From Tillus elongatus (lineage: Eukaryota; Arthropoda; Insecta; Coleoptera; Cleridae), in contig OZ023263.1 of NCBI GenBank assembly GCA_964006375.1, forward strand, positions 138,479,173 to 138,543,172: a stretch of DNA of 64,000 nt, given 5' to 3'. Each line of letters opens with the position of its first letter. The stretch's first letter is position 1. A program made the translations under genes and the position numbers. Under the pieces are notes generated by a model that saw only the letters and a list, made by a program, of their open reading frames with translations, ran no database searches and had not been told where the DNA came from. Shown one piece after another: positions 23,328-38,030 of this stretch.

Positions 23328-24925
23328 GTGTGTCCCAAACTGGATGGGAATGTATTGCTATCTCCGTTATTATTAGAGATAGGGAGACGGTTAAATTAGC
23401 AATGTTTGGTAGAATTTCATGCTCGTTCCAAATATGACTTGTATTTTGCCCTGCCTCTTTTCGCTTTCGAGTTGTTTAGAAAAAAACAAAATTTTTCTTT
23501 TTTCTTCAATATCTAAGTAGCCGTTGATCTGACATGTCTAAGACTTGCATATTATTAGGACACTTTTTACAGAGTAATCGTTTTGTGCTATTCTTAACTT
23601 TGGATTGTCATTTGTTTTTGAGCTACAGGTATCACCGTTTGTTTTTATTATGGCAGTCATATTGGATTTTTTGATCATGTGATATCCTCTGAAAAGAGCT
23701 TTCCAATGATGTACAACATGCTTGAGAAATCTTGTAATTGCACTGACAATTTTGAGAAAAACCGTTTTGAGGATAGTGGGCTATGAAATCCAATACCAGA
23801 AAACAAATGACAAAAAAGAGTGTTCAAAAAGCAGTAGGCCATGGAGTCTAACAATAGACTTCTACTTTTAACATAATTTTACGTAATGATTCACGATAAA
23901 AAATATTGTGATTTAATTTACAATACTTAATTAGGTAATAATGCTAGGTAATATTATGTGAAACAGTTTAATAACGAAACCCGGCAATAACAAATAGAAA
24001 CTTAAACTCCACAAAACAACACAATTAGAAACGGAACTCAACAAATAATAATATACAAACTTAAAAATACACTAAATAGAAAAACCGTTTTGTTCAATGC
24101 ACTTTATACAGATTTTTGAAACATGCCTGAAAAGTCTGGTGAAGGTGTTTTGGTTAATATGATTTATAGCTTCCGTGATTCTGTTCGTAATTCATTGATA
24201 TTTTGTGGTGGATCGAATTTATATACATAATTCTTGTACCTCAGAAATAAACGGGTGTTATATCAGGACTTCGAGCACACCAATGAACCGGCCCATTGTT
24301 ACAAATGAAACGATTATTAAAATTGTGGTACAAAAATTCTTTGACGATCCTAGCATTGTGAGCTGGACAACCGTCTTGTTGGTACCAAATCTCGTTAAAT
24401 TATTTTCGAAAGAGAACTGACCAACAATGAAGTTACCTGATTTATTTTTTAATTAACTGTCTAATCTACAAATAAAAATAACAGTTTTTTTACCTAATAA
24501 GCCGCACCAAACATTGATACCAAATCTGTCTTGCAATCGTCTTTCTTCCTTTAGATGGAGCTTTTCATTTGCCCAATAATGTCTATTATGGCGATTATAC
24601 ACACCACAATTTGTAAATTGGGATTGATCAGTCCATATTATTTCCAAATGAAAATTTTCATCTTCCTGACATTGTCCTTGATATCATCTGCAGAATTAAA
24701 GTCTCTTAGGGTAATCGTCAACATTTAAGCCTTGTACGATTGTAGGTTTGTATGGATGGTAATGACTTTATTTTAATACACGGTGTGCCGTACATTTTGA
24801 AACGTCAATTTGTTCACCATAAAACCGAACAGATTGCGGAGAGTTTTCGTTTGAAACCTTCTTCATTTCTACGCATTGGTTGTTTCTGTGCGTGGAAGCT
24901 ACCGTCGTTCAATAGATTGGTCAGG
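23326..24925 (-). mobile_element. mariner/Tc1-like DNA transposon, decayed
   Basis: Left tip ACAGTGTGTCCCAAACTGG resembles the ACAGGGTGTCCC-type ends common in insect mariner-like elements. It encloses a broken transposase on the minus strand (24110-24900). The right tip was not identified because the sequence runs into (TA)n at about 24930. 23400-24100 holds no recognisable frame. Confidence 0.65.
24110..24900 (-). pseudogene. mariner/Tc1-like transposase, broken
   Basis: 24647-24453 on the minus strand reads IIWTDQSQFTNCGVYNRHNR then HYWANEKLH and FGINVWCGLLGKK, which contains the first catalytic Asp block (WTDQSQF). 24420-24240 in another frame carries YQQDGCPAHNARIVKEFL and PVHWCARSPDITP, the second catalytic block and the W-P-SPD region. 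24900-24700 gives weak N-terminal similarity. Stops and frameshifts separate all three. The enzyme family cuts and pastes at TA. The copy at 63220-63886 belongs to the same family. Confidence 0.82.
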
Positions 24926-24929
24926 TCAG

Positions 24930-24930
24930 G

Positions 24931-25006
<76 letters not shown>
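24930..25006. repeat. (TA)n microsatellite
   Basis: About 38 TA units between the mariner-like remnant and an INE-like module. Confidence 0.97.
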
Positions 25007-25302
<296 letters not shown>

Positions 25303-25420
25303 GGGTGTTCCACGAGTTGTGTGCACAAATGCCATACCGTACTGCTGTAACCGGCGGTTTTTTGTCAGACCTTATAGGGTCAAAAGAATATAATTAGAAA
25401 AACCCCTTATTAATAATTAA

Positions 25421-26076
25421 TTTATTTATTACAAAAAAAAACTACCAGAATAAATATTTCTCAAACCATCTCTATAATGAGCACCACTTCTCTCCTACCC
25501 TATTTCCTTACCCTAAATAACCACTAATAATTTATAAAAATACAATTATTCTTATTTCCTTAATTGGTCAGGGTGGCGTGTGTCTGTTTGAATTTGCTTT
25601 TAAATAAGTTGTTCTTATCGACCATTTAAAACTCTTTATTACACCAGGGAAATATTAATAAACCGGTTTAATCTCACCCAGTTTCCTCTTACGTTCAGCT
25701 GTCTCTCTTTCCTATACTTGGCACTTATTCTACACAAAACACAGAGATTTACTCGAAAAAGGACCACTGCTATTCCGATAACTGTCCCAAACTTAATAAT
25801 CTTTTAATTTTAATAATTTTTACTCGTTGTCGCCAATCCAAGTATTTTTTGTCTATACCGCATTTTCACTGGCCCAGTTTCTTTCAACTTAATATGCTAA
25901 TATGCTGCGTTGTCGTTTTTAATTTCCAGCTGCACATTGAAACTATTGTTTATAATTGGCAAACTATATTTTAAATATAAAACATTTATTAGCGAATTTT
26001 CAGAAGGAAAAATTTCGCGCTCTCTAAACTGATCACCTTCATTAAAGTTAAATATTGTAAATGATGCTCATTTACA
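25421..26076 (-). repeat. gypsy-2 3' LTR (left copy), carries the empty P-element target
   Basis: A direct repeat of 31202-31457 joined to 40147-40549, about 656 bp and roughly 97 percent identical by eye. On the minus strand it starts TGTAAATGAGCATC next to a purine-leaning PPT-like run (GGTCGGTGGCAGA). The uninterrupted sequence GGTTTAATC at 25665-25673 corresponds to the P insertion site in the right copy. The far boundary is less certain because it does not end in CA. Confidence 0.8.
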
Positions 26077-26417
26077 TCTGCCACCGACCAAAGGAGATTT
26101 TTTTCCCATAAGAAAAAAAATCTCACACGAGTTAAGAGGAAAAAAACGACAGCGCCTTAATCTACGTTGACACACGCTCAACTCCCAAACCAAACTACCT
26201 CCAACTCATCTACATCCTACCTAACTACACTTTATTCTAGAAACACTTCTGTCACTAAACTTTGCCGATATCTTCAGGGTGAGGTCGTTGCTCTGACCCT
26301 GGGGCTGCTGGCTGGTGTCTGGTGGACATCTTAGGTAGTCTTTTGCCCTGCAGTATCTCTAACAGTCCAGCTTGGCACCGTATCTCGGGCCGTACCCGTT
26401 TCGACTACCGGATACAA
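26077..26417 (-). other. gypsy-2 region between glycoprotein gene and 3' LTR
   Basis: Noncoding. Contains A/T runs (26098-26150) and the PPT-like segment beside the LTR. Confidence 0.5.
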
Positions 26418-28460
<2,043 letters not shown>

Positions 28461-28873
28461 GCCTGCTAAACTCTAGTCCGTTAAGGCAATACTCTGGATC
28501 ACTTAAGTCTATATTAGTTTGCACTTTAAAATTATTCTGGATTATAGCTACTTTTTCTAAGATTGTCTTTAGAGTTCGATATGTTTAACTGTCTCTAGGT
28601 TACCGGCACCGTATTTATCTTAAGTCCGCAGCTTACAGTTTATTCGTGCTAGCGCTGTTAGAGATTCGATGAGCAGGACAGTTGCTTTTCTTCAAGCTCA
28701 CTCAGTTTTACACGCTTTTCTCTTTTTGTTTTTTTTTATATATTTTTTTTTGCACTCGCGAAGCTATTTGGTTCCTACCAGATAAGAAAAAATTAAATGA
28801 GCCGGAGGTAACGCTCAAGTTTTATTTTACCTTTTCCCTCAATAACCTGTATGGTAACCAGTTATAATGACTT

Positions 28874-28924
<51 letters not shown>

Positions 28925-30190
28925 AAAGGAAGGCCCAGATTTAAAGCATTCAACCTTCTGACGCCTTCCAAAACATTCTCATAAGATATACTATTTGTTA
29001 AACATAGGTGTGGAATGCGCTAGGAGAGTTTTCTCTTCCTTCGTTCTCAAAATGTTATACATTTCCCTGAAAAGAAAAAGAAAATTGGCAACTAAAAATT
29101 TTGTCTGGTTTTGAAACCTTTTAAGCTCCAGACGGTTTCGAAAGGTATATAGAGGGCTGGAATCAGGTGGTACCCAACCTGAAACGGGGCTCGCGATTAA
29201 TAAAGAATTCCGGTTAGAAGCACAAATCCTGCGCTCAACCCAATTATTTTAAAACTAACGAGACCTATTGTTCTATCCATATTCACACGGGAAACAAAAT
29301 CTGTTTCCCCATCAATAACTAAAGCAAATCAACGGAGTGGCAATTAATTGGTGGTCACATTACCTTCCAATAAGAAAAATAAAAAATATATAACATTTAT
29401 ACTAGGTACCACCCAGTCCTTCAAGGCCAAGAACACGGCCTGAAGTTTTATTGAGACTCTCAACTTTGTAACGGCGTATGTATTACCGCCTGTAAGTTTT
29501 TTTTCATATAGTGATACTATAAGGGGGCAAGCTGGGGCATGCCAAAGATGCCGAACCTCCTCGTTCGTGCCATCTGACATATTAACCTTCATTTGAATGC
29601 ACACTCACCTAGTGACGTGGCTTTTACTTATCTGAATCGCCTGGTACCTAAAATAGCGAGGCATTTTAAATTTACATCTGTTTCTCCACTAAAGTGCAGC
29701 TGGCCATATTTTAGATCGCCTCTGGGCAGCTGGTTTACGTCTGTGGCTGGAAATCTGAAAAAAAAACCAATAATAGGTTGTGGAAGCCTAGAAGGTATAT
29801 ACATATTTCTCTGCTATGCTGTGAAAGTAATACTATATCCATTTAAATTCTCCCTTGTACTATCTTAATACCTCATGAAAACACAAAGTGTAACCAAAAC
29901 AAAACATGATTTCCACAAGAGAGGAAAAAAAACAAAAATTCATCACTAATAGTTCATAGTACCGTCCCAGCATAATAATCAAACTATGCTGTGATCCACT
30001 GCTAACTCACGGTAGAAGGGCACACTCAATGTCCTTCTCTCATATATCTGCCCGAATCCTACTTATCCCCCTTTCCTTTTTCACGACTTAAGTTTTGTAC
30101 TAGCTAACGGGAGAAGGGCGCACTCAATATCCTTCTCACAGACATCTACCCTAGACTATCTGTGCGCTGCCCGATCCTTAAACAACTTTT
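28461..30190. other. gypsy-2 spacer between integrase and glycoprotein, with (GA)n and an LTR-like patch
   Basis: No conserved protein seen. 28867-28921 is a GA repeat. 29130-29270 on the plus strand has a TATA-like TATATAGAGGG (29147) and AATAAAG (29200) 50 bases apart, as in an LTR, but no second copy exists in the window. 30005-30047 and 30100-30143 are direct repeats (AGAAGGGC-A/G-CACTCAAT then CCTTCTC) about 95 bp apart. Confidence 0.5.
28867..28921. repeat. (GA)n microsatellite
   Basis: About 25 GA units in a pure purine run. Confidence 0.95.
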
Positions 30191-30191
30191 G

Positions 30192-31200
30192 TCATTCTGG
30201 GCTCTGCGCATACCGCTGTATGGGTTTACGTTCCCGCTGGCTTCGTCTATATTGAAAATAATCCAGTCTTTCTGGAGCCTGACGAGTTCTCGCCTGAGGT
30301 TGAGGGTGACTCTCCCTTGAGATGTCTTCAATGTCATCTGGTGGGCAAGATATTCTCTCCGGTGACCTTTCACGGGATTCTGGACTGGCATCAAATGTTA
30401 CTGCTCTCCTACCTAGCAAACGAAAAGATCTCCTAGTTGAGGCGATATCTGGGCTCTGCAGGGCGCTTTGAGCTTGATTACCTATAGGCAGCCTTACTAG
30501 CGTATCCGGAACCGTAAAGGGTAGTAGGTTGGGTTGTCTAGACGGCTCTCTATTTAGCTCGCGCTGTTCCCCGAAAAGTAAATTCGTGGGTTCTTCTCGG
30601 GTACCCCCATCTTTAGATTCTGGTTCTTCCCTTGCTATATAAGGCTTCATGCGGTTGACATGCACCACTTGTTCCTTTCGGGAATGGGTCTTCCTTACTC
30701 CGTAGGTTACTGGACCAATAATGCGAACTATGCGGTAAGGACCCACCCATCTGGGGGATAATTTCCTTGAGCCTGCCGCCTCATTCGAGTCATTTCGGAC
30801 AAACACTAAATCCCCCAGATTGAACTTTTTATCTTTCTTTCCCTTATTATAATGCTGATTCCTCGTAGTCACGGCCTTGTTTGTGTTTTCCACTACCTTA
30901 TGGGCGACCTCTTCCATTCGAACCAATAGCTCCGTGACATAATCTTCTCCATATCTTTTCCTATCCGGTCACATAAACTCATCTATTGGGAGTACACATT
31001 CTCGCCCATAGAGCAAAAAATGCGGGTCGTAACCTGTAGTTGAATGAGTGGTAAGCCGGTAGGCTAGTAGAACATATGGTAAAACTTGATCCCAATTACC
31101 TTGAGATCTGTCGACGTAGTGTGCTAAGGCATCTTTTAATGTGCGATGAAACGGTTCTACCTGGCCATTAGTCCCTGGAGCGTAGCTTGCCGTTTGCTGC
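30192..31200 (-). pseudogene. gypsy-2 integrase C-terminal half with GPY motif
   Basis: 31200-30950 on the minus strand reads APGTNGQVEPFHRTLKDALA then NWDQVLPYVLLAYRLTTHST and LLYGRECVLPIDEF, the catalytic Glu block and following helices of a Ty3/gypsy integrase. An in-frame TGA lies at about 30969. 30926-30192 continues (244 codons) with FNLGDLVFVRND and LSPRWVGPYRIVRIIGP, the GPY module, and HVNRMKPY. A long polar tail rich in Arg, Glu and Pro follows. The upstream half (zinc finger, first two Asp blocks) is deleted where the LTR begins. Confidence 0.88.
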
Positions 31201-31201
31201 T

Positions 31202-31457
31202 TTTATTTATTACAACAACAACAAAACTACCAGGATACATATTTCTCAAACCATCTCTATAATGAGCACCACTTCTCTCCTACCCTATTTCCTTACCCTA
31301 AATAACCACTAATCATTTACAAAAATACAATTATTCTTATTTCCTTAATTGGTCAGGTGGCGTGTGCCTGTTTGAATTTGCTTTTAAATAAGTTGTTCTT
31401 ATCGACCATTTAAAACTCTTTATTACACCAAGGAAATATTAATAAATCGGTTTAATC
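31202..31457 (-). repeat. gypsy-2 5' LTR, part 1
   Basis: Matches 25421-25673. Interrupted at 31457 by the P element; the rest is at 40147-40549. Confidence 0.88.
31450..31457 (+). other. 8-bp target-site duplication (left) of the P element
   Basis: GTTTAATC precedes the left terminal repeat and is repeated at 40139-40146. The homologous empty site at 25666-25673 has it once. Confidence 0.93.
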
Positions 31458-31714
31458 CAAAGAGGTTGTATATGTTAGAGGGAACAAAGCCGAGTTTGCA
31501 GCCTGTCGATTTCCCACTCCTGTCACCGTCCAATCACAAACAAAATTTTGAATAACGCGCTAATGTGTTTTGTTTTGATTCGTTCCCCCAACCGCTCTTG
31601 AAGTTATTGTCAGCTGTCAACAAGTATTTGAAGTGTTTGTTGATTTGCGATTAGAGGTTATCTTGTGTGTTTTGCCGTTTTTTAGCAGTGTTTTAAGAGT
31701 GTAAAAGTTAAAAA

Positions 31715-32352
31715 ATGCCAAGGTGTATTGTGAAGAACTGTATGTACAATAAAAGTGCCAATTATGAAAAGGATAAAGCAACTGTGCATTTATTTCGGTA
31801 AGTTGTTTACATGTCTTCTGTTTCCTTGTTTGGCGCCAAATGTTTATTGGTTTTCACAGGTCCGTATTTACACATTGTATTGCTTTTGTTAAATCTTTAG
31901 CATTTATTATTGTCAATTGTGTTTTTTCAAGAAATAAAATCTTAATAATGCATTATTTATTGAATATTTGTAATGAAATTAGGCATTTTGTTTGGCAATT
32001 ATTATTTGAATTAGATGTATTTACCTATGTAGTTCCAGTAGAAGCAGAAAAAAAGTAGAATAGTTTTGTTTTATCTATTACTGCATCTTTCTAGAGGTTC
32101 AGTCACTGATAAAGTAGATAATTTGAGATATTATTTTCAGATTTCCCAAAGCTGGTGAAAGATACGAGGCTTGGAAACGAGCATTAAATTTAAGCGATGA
32201 AGATATTTTTATGAACTCAAATGTGTGCAATTTACATTTTACCGAGGAATCTTATGATTTAGAAAAATCACCTTTTGCAGTATACTTAAAAAAAAGTTCT
32301 ATACCTGTATTGGTAAGTACTGAATCAAGGTTATTAATTTATGTAACTATTA

Positions 32353-32415
<63 letters not shown>

Positions 32416-32984
32416 CCAAACAGCGGTTTTTCAATGGCACTGATATCAGTGATGGCTATTTTTAAATAACAGGGACTTTAAACAGCTACTGCGATTGTGG
32501 TTTAGCCATTTACAATGCTGCATGTGCGTATGCTATTATTTTAAACACTTACAAGGTGTTAGTGTTAACCGCTTAATTGAAACCACAATATGATCTTCAG
32601 ATAACTTTTAAATTATATATTAATTTTAAAACTACTCAGATTTTTACTATTAATAGAAGTTCTATAAAATTAGCATATTACAAGAATATACGATGAGAGA
32701 AATCTACATATTATTTTTATTTTAATATAATGAAAAAGTTGGAAGGCATATATATGCTACAGTTCGGTGCTGCTTTAATTCTAGATTCAGCAGGTTTTTC
32801 CATGATATAATGACTTACAAGATATATGATATTGCGCATATGCCCCGTCCCCTCCTATGACATCACATGGTGAGTAACGTTATAGAAGGCCAACTACACA
32901 CTTAACACAAAGTCATTCGCAATCAAAAAGTTTCTATACGTCACTTTAATGTGGTTGAAGTTACATTCCATTCCATTTTTATAT

Positions 32985-33066
<82 letters not shown>

Positions 33067-36000
33067 AGTGAAGTATAATAATTAAGGGGAGCCCTGAATT
33101 AGCATTGGTGATACACAAACTTAAAAAGTAGAGAAGACGTTCGTAGACATTTACAGGGGGCCTTAACATTCATAAACTTGATTTGATCATCATGTCACAT
33201 AATCATAGTATAGTATTCTGATCTTAAAAAGTTAATTCCAACTGTATGCACTCAAATATCAGTAAAATACCTAATTTGTTAAGGGGTTGTGATGAACCGT
33301 CAAACTCCACTGTACGACAGCATATTATTATTGCATTGGACTCACCACATGACGCCATGCGCGTGACGGTTCTAAAAATAGATAGTCTCATTATCATATC
33401 TCGCGTTATTTGTATCATGAGTTTTTCGTTTTCTACCTATAAGAAAAGGAGAAATGTTGTATTCTAATAATGGCGAGAAGGAAAGTATACAGATACTTCT
33501 ACTCGCTCGCACAAACTGCGATTGCGTGTATTATGAATACAGCAATTGCTGTTTGTCATGGAGTTTTTAGTATAAGATGAATTTCATAGAAATAATTACT
33601 CTAATGATTTGTGTAAATCTCGGTTTTCACAATCGCTGTTGTTTTGTGTTTTAATAACAGCTACTAACAGCGATCTTTTAATAGAAGCGATTAAATCACC
33701 GGTAGCTATATATCGCTCATCTCTAGTAACTATGCTACTAATTACATTCACGTAATATATTGTTATGATATTTATCGTAATTTAATTAGCCCTGCAAATT
33801 TACATTAATGGTATTCGTTTCAAATTTATTTATGCAGGTAACAAACAAGCCATCAACACAAGTCGTTTTTGGCGAGCAGCCAATGACTGATATAACTGCT
33901 ATCAATGTGCCATTTGCAGCTAACCCGTCAACTAGTACTTGGTCTGGTAGCAATGTACCTGTAATGGATTATTCTCGGCCATCAACAAGTGCTGGTTTTT
34001 ATGAAGAGAAAACTGTTGTAGAGGTACCGCAAAGATCGTTTAGTAGTTTAGGATTTGCTGAAATGAAAACACCTTCAATGCCACCCACTTTGAAGGACAT
34101 GGTGAGTTAAATTCAGTTTTTGCCGTTTATGAAATCAGTATAATTTTAAAAAACCTAATATGTTATTCCATCACATTTTATATGGTGTTTAAGTTTGTAT
34201 AGTCCATGATTAAACAAGTTAGAAACAACTGTTTTGCAATTTATCTCAACCACTATTAACCAAAATGTGTTGTTGGAAATTTTGTTTATATATTCATTTT
34301 ACTTGAGAAAATAAATGGTTTATCACTGAACTTTTTTTATAGGTTGTTACACCGCGCAAACGTAAACTGAAGAAGCAGTTATTCGATGCACGAAAAAAAA
34401 TTAAACGGCTCAGCAGTAGTGTTCATCATTATAAGAAGAGAACAGCAACCCTTGCGAATATAATCAAACAACTAAAAGGTAAAGTAACCGACGAAACATT
34501 AGAAACATTAATGCAAATAGGACCTAATGAAGAATTTTTACAAAGACAATTAGGTCGTAAACATAAGTATGAAAATCAACTTAAAGCTTTTTCTCTTACG
34601 CTGCATTATTACTCTCCCAAAGCTTACAGTTTTGTCAGAAACACATTTAACTCGGCTCTTCCTCATCCAAAAACTATATCTAGATGGTATCAAAGCGTTA
34701 ATGGGGAAGCTGGTTTTACGTCAGAGGTGTTCAACTTATTAAAGTCAAAATCAGAAAGCACAAATGGAAAACTTATATGTTCTTTAGTCATAGATGAGAT
34801 GGCAATTCGCCAACATATAGAATGGGATGGGGTAAAATATTATGGGTTTGTAGATTTTGGTATAAATCTTGAGACCGATTGTAACCCTGTAGCCAAAGAA
34901 GCTCTTGTTTTTATGCTTGTTAGCATTAATCAATCATGGAAGCTTCCTCTTGGATATTTTTTAATCGACTCTTTAAGGGGTACACAAAAACAAAATTTGG
35001 TATTACAGTGTTTAACGCTACTAAATGAGTCGGGCATATACGTGGTCTCAATAACTTTTGATGAGGCAACAAATAACCTAACGTTAGCAAAAGAACTTGG
35101 CTGCGATTTGAATTGGAGGAACATTAACTCTACGTTTGTTGATCCTAGTTCAGGTAGGAAAATTGCAGTCTTTTTTGATCCATGTCATATGATTAAACTG
35201 ATAAGAAACACATTAGGCGATAAAAAATTAATAATTGATGAGAATGGGGAAAATATAAAGTGGGATTATTTAGTAAAATTAAATGAGTTACAGGATCAGG
35301 AGGGCGTTCATTTGGCAAATAAATTAAGAAAATCGCATATATTTTATACAAACCAAAAAATGAAGGTTAAATTAGCCACACAACTTTTTAGCCACTCAGT
35401 GGCACATTCTTTGGAATATTGCAATGAAGTTTTACATCTTGAGGAGTTCAAAGAATGTGAGGGAACTGTGAAATTTATCCGACTTATAAACAATTTATTT
35501 GACATTCTTAATTCTAGAAATTTAAACAATTCAGATTTTAAGAAAGCAATAAACGCAGAAAATTTTGAAAACATTAATGTATTTTTAAAAGAGCTATCAC
35601 AATATTTAACGTCACTTAGGATAATTGATGGACCGCTTCTGTGTGAGAGTGGTAGAAAAATGGGTATAATTGGCTTTTTATTTTGCATACAAAGTTTGCA
35701 ATTTGTTTATAAAACTTTAATTGCCGACAATAATTTTTTGCTGTATTTTCCCACTTACAAAATCAGTCAGGATCATATTGAGCTTTTTTTTGGGCAAATT
35801 AGATCCATGGGAGGCTATAACAATAACCCATCAGCAAAGCAATTTAAAAGTGCATATAAAAGGATGATGGTGCATCTTGAATTAAAAGATTCATTTAAAG
35901 GAAATTGTATCCCTTTGGAAGCAATTCCTATTCTGTCACCCATTGAGGTAATAAATAAAACTTGTGGGCGAGAACGAATATCTGAAGAACCAGATGAAGA

Positions 36001-36550
36001 CATGAGTCAAATAGATAATTTTGACGACGACACAGTTCTTCAAATATTAGATATGAATATATCAGAGTTTAAGAAAGAAGTCGTGACATATATATCTGGC
36101 TATGTAGTAAGGAAAATAACAAAAGCTCTGAGATGCGAAGAATGCGCGGGTGAACTTGTTGGGGAGAGGTCTGTGTTATTAACATCGTTTATAGATCAGA
36201 AAGACAAAGGTCAACTCCTCACATACCCATCTGACGATGTAATATCTATTTGCACTATTGCAGAAAAAGTTCTTCAAACATACTTAAATGAATCTGCGGT
36301 GATTATAAATGTAAAGGAAATAAACATGCGAATATTAAAAACTATAATAAACCAAAACAGCATATTTAAAAAACTTGAAGTTCACTTTCGAGAACAAAAT
36401 CTTTTGACTTGCCATTATGGCCATCTAATTAAACTAATATCTTCTATGTATGTTTCTATTAGAATACATCATTATAACAAAAATCTATTTGATAAAAGTA
36501 GAAGTTTAAGGGCTGTTTATAACAAACTTCTCTTATTTAAGGGCCAATAA
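31715..36550 (+). CDS. P-element transposase with THAP finger, four exons, 908 residues
   Basis: Exons 31715-31797, 32141-32312, 33838-34101 and 34343-36550 join in frame to 908 codons plus stop; donors are GTAAGT, GTAAGT and GTGAGT, and acceptors TTTCAG, ATGCAG and TTATAG. Residues 1-85 are a THAP zinc finger (C4, C9, C57, H60, with P30, W39, F61 and an IPVL end). Residues 174-215 are basic and helical, likely the dimerising coiled coil. The RNase H-like core shows D324 (LVIDEMAI), D452 (FFDPCHMIKLIRN) and E653 within QDHIELFFGQIRS. The C-terminus has YISGYVVRKITKALRC with further Cys residues. In the family it binds terminal repeats and uses GTP for cut-and-paste. An AATAAA lies at 36627. 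The ATG is the first in good context and begins the THAP fold. No break was found; activity is inferred, not shown. Confidence 0.9.
32356..32414. repeat. (TA)n in intron 2 of the P transposase
   Basis: About 29 TA units within the 1525-base second intron. Confidence 0.95.
32988..33061. repeat. (TA)n in intron 2 of the P transposase
   Basis: A second TA tract of about 36 units in the same intron. The rest of the intron (32415-33837) shows no gene. Confidence 0.95.
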
Positions 36551-36599
36551 TTCAGTGTACATTTCAAGTACTCGTATGTCCTTCAAATAATGTTATCGG

Positions 36600-37000
36600 A
36601 AAGTTATTATGTCTTATAATATGACCAATAAATTTTAGCTTCCTCTCTATTTCTTTGAGCAACCCTCTTTATTCTTTCACCTCTCCTAGCACACTTTGAA
36701 GCGTCTTTCTATCAACCTGCACTGTCTTTGAAATTTTTCTTGTCTACATTTCAAAAGCTTATATTGTCTTCATATCCTGCTTAACTACAGCCCAAGTTTC
36801 CGCCCCATACATTACCATACTCCATACACGTACGACTTGCATTTGTTCCTCATGTACAGGTTAAAATGTTTATTAGTGAGAACAGTACTGTGGTTATTGA
36901 ATGCTTGTTTTGCCATCGCGATCCTCTTCAGACCTTTCCTACACTTACCATCATCTGTGATAATACTTCCAATCAATTATTTGAAATAATCTAATAAATC
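36600..37000 (-). pseudogene. LINE reverse-transcriptase tail fragment
   Basis: Minus-strand translation in one main frame gives GSIITDDGKCRKGLKR, AMAKQAFNNHSTVLTNKHFN and YGAETWAVVKQDMK, the region after the catalytic site in RTE/CR1-like LINEs, then a decayed KIYWSYYK end. No catalytic domain remains. It lies inside the P element, so it inserted there later. Confidence 0.68.
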
Positions 37001-37032
37001 AAGCGTCATGTTCTAAGATTTAAAAGCTACTT

Positions 37033-37254
37033 TTGTATTTGTATAGGTATTCAAAATTTGTGAAATGCACACGTAACGCAATCTACATCGATCAAACTTC
37101 TAGAAATTTTAACACCCAATACAAAGAACATATTTTTGCATTTAGAAATAACCATGCTGACAAATCTACATTTGCAAAACATATTATTGATACCCAACAT
37201 AGACCCACAGTAAATAACGGCATAAAACCACAAGTCATGACAAGTGTAAACTAG
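37033..37254 (+). pseudogene. GIY-YIG endonuclease fragment, Penelope-like retroelement
   Basis: Reads KCTRNAIYIDQTSRNFNTQY then KEHIFAFRNNHADKSTFAKH and DTQH. This is the GIY-YIG fold as found at the C-terminus of Penelope-like elements, with YID where YIG is usual. There is no reverse transcriptase next to it. Confidence 0.65.
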
Positions 37255-37259
37255 ACTTG

Positions 37260-38030
37260 TTTTAAGCTTTAGAAGTAAAAAAGCATATACACGACAATAT
37301 TTAGGATTTCTGAGATATTCTTCTTCCTAATTAAATAAATCAGACAACATAAATCTAACTATTTTTTCCAAAAAGTTGTTATAAGACATGATGTGTGTCG
37401 ATATTTTCATTGTATAGTCTGCTTTATTAATGTGTTTGTTTAGTTATTTTATTGTTGTAATTGTTATTATAGTTATTACTGTTATAGGTTTCTTCTATCT
37501 TTATGTTAAATATTGATATACATCACGTAGACATTTTAAAGGCGTCATCCGTCATATTTGTTTTACTTTATTTTCACTTTTAAAGATTTTTTTGATTATA
37601 ACATCATAAAATAGCAACAGATCTTTATTTGTAATTGTCATGATTTCGTATTAATTCAATTTTTTTCTGTCTGAGGATACTATCAAGCAGCAAAACCAGT
37701 AACAGAGACGTTGAAGAACATCTAGAATTCAGAAGGGCCACTTGCTTCAGTTAGCTTACGCGCTGGCTACGTCCTTCACCTACAAAAACGAAAACCAACA
37801 GTGAAGCCAGAGAAGTAGTCTCCAAGTCTGTATGAAGTATGGACCAGTTTCACGAAGTAAGGGCAACAGCAATCAATGAAATTAATCTCTATTTCTTTAA
37901 AAAAGACAAGGAATGTTAACATTAATTTGCAAACAGTACAATGTACTTTATGTTGTATTTTCTTCTGTTGTTGAAATAAAAACTATTATTATTTATCTAA
38001 CCTTTTGAATATAAAACTTTATCCAATATA
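37260..38030. other. P element 3' part, unassigned
   Basis: AT-rich. The phrase GACCAGTTTCACGAAGTAAG at 37841 recurs as GGAACGGTTTCACTAAGTTA near 61618, beside an INE terminus, so part of this is INE flank or INE sequence. Confidence 0.45.

Noticed and set aside
29344..29604. A minus-strand frame between integrase and glycoprotein as an extra retroviral gene
   Set aside because: No similarity recognised and not framed by expected signals; left as unassigned.
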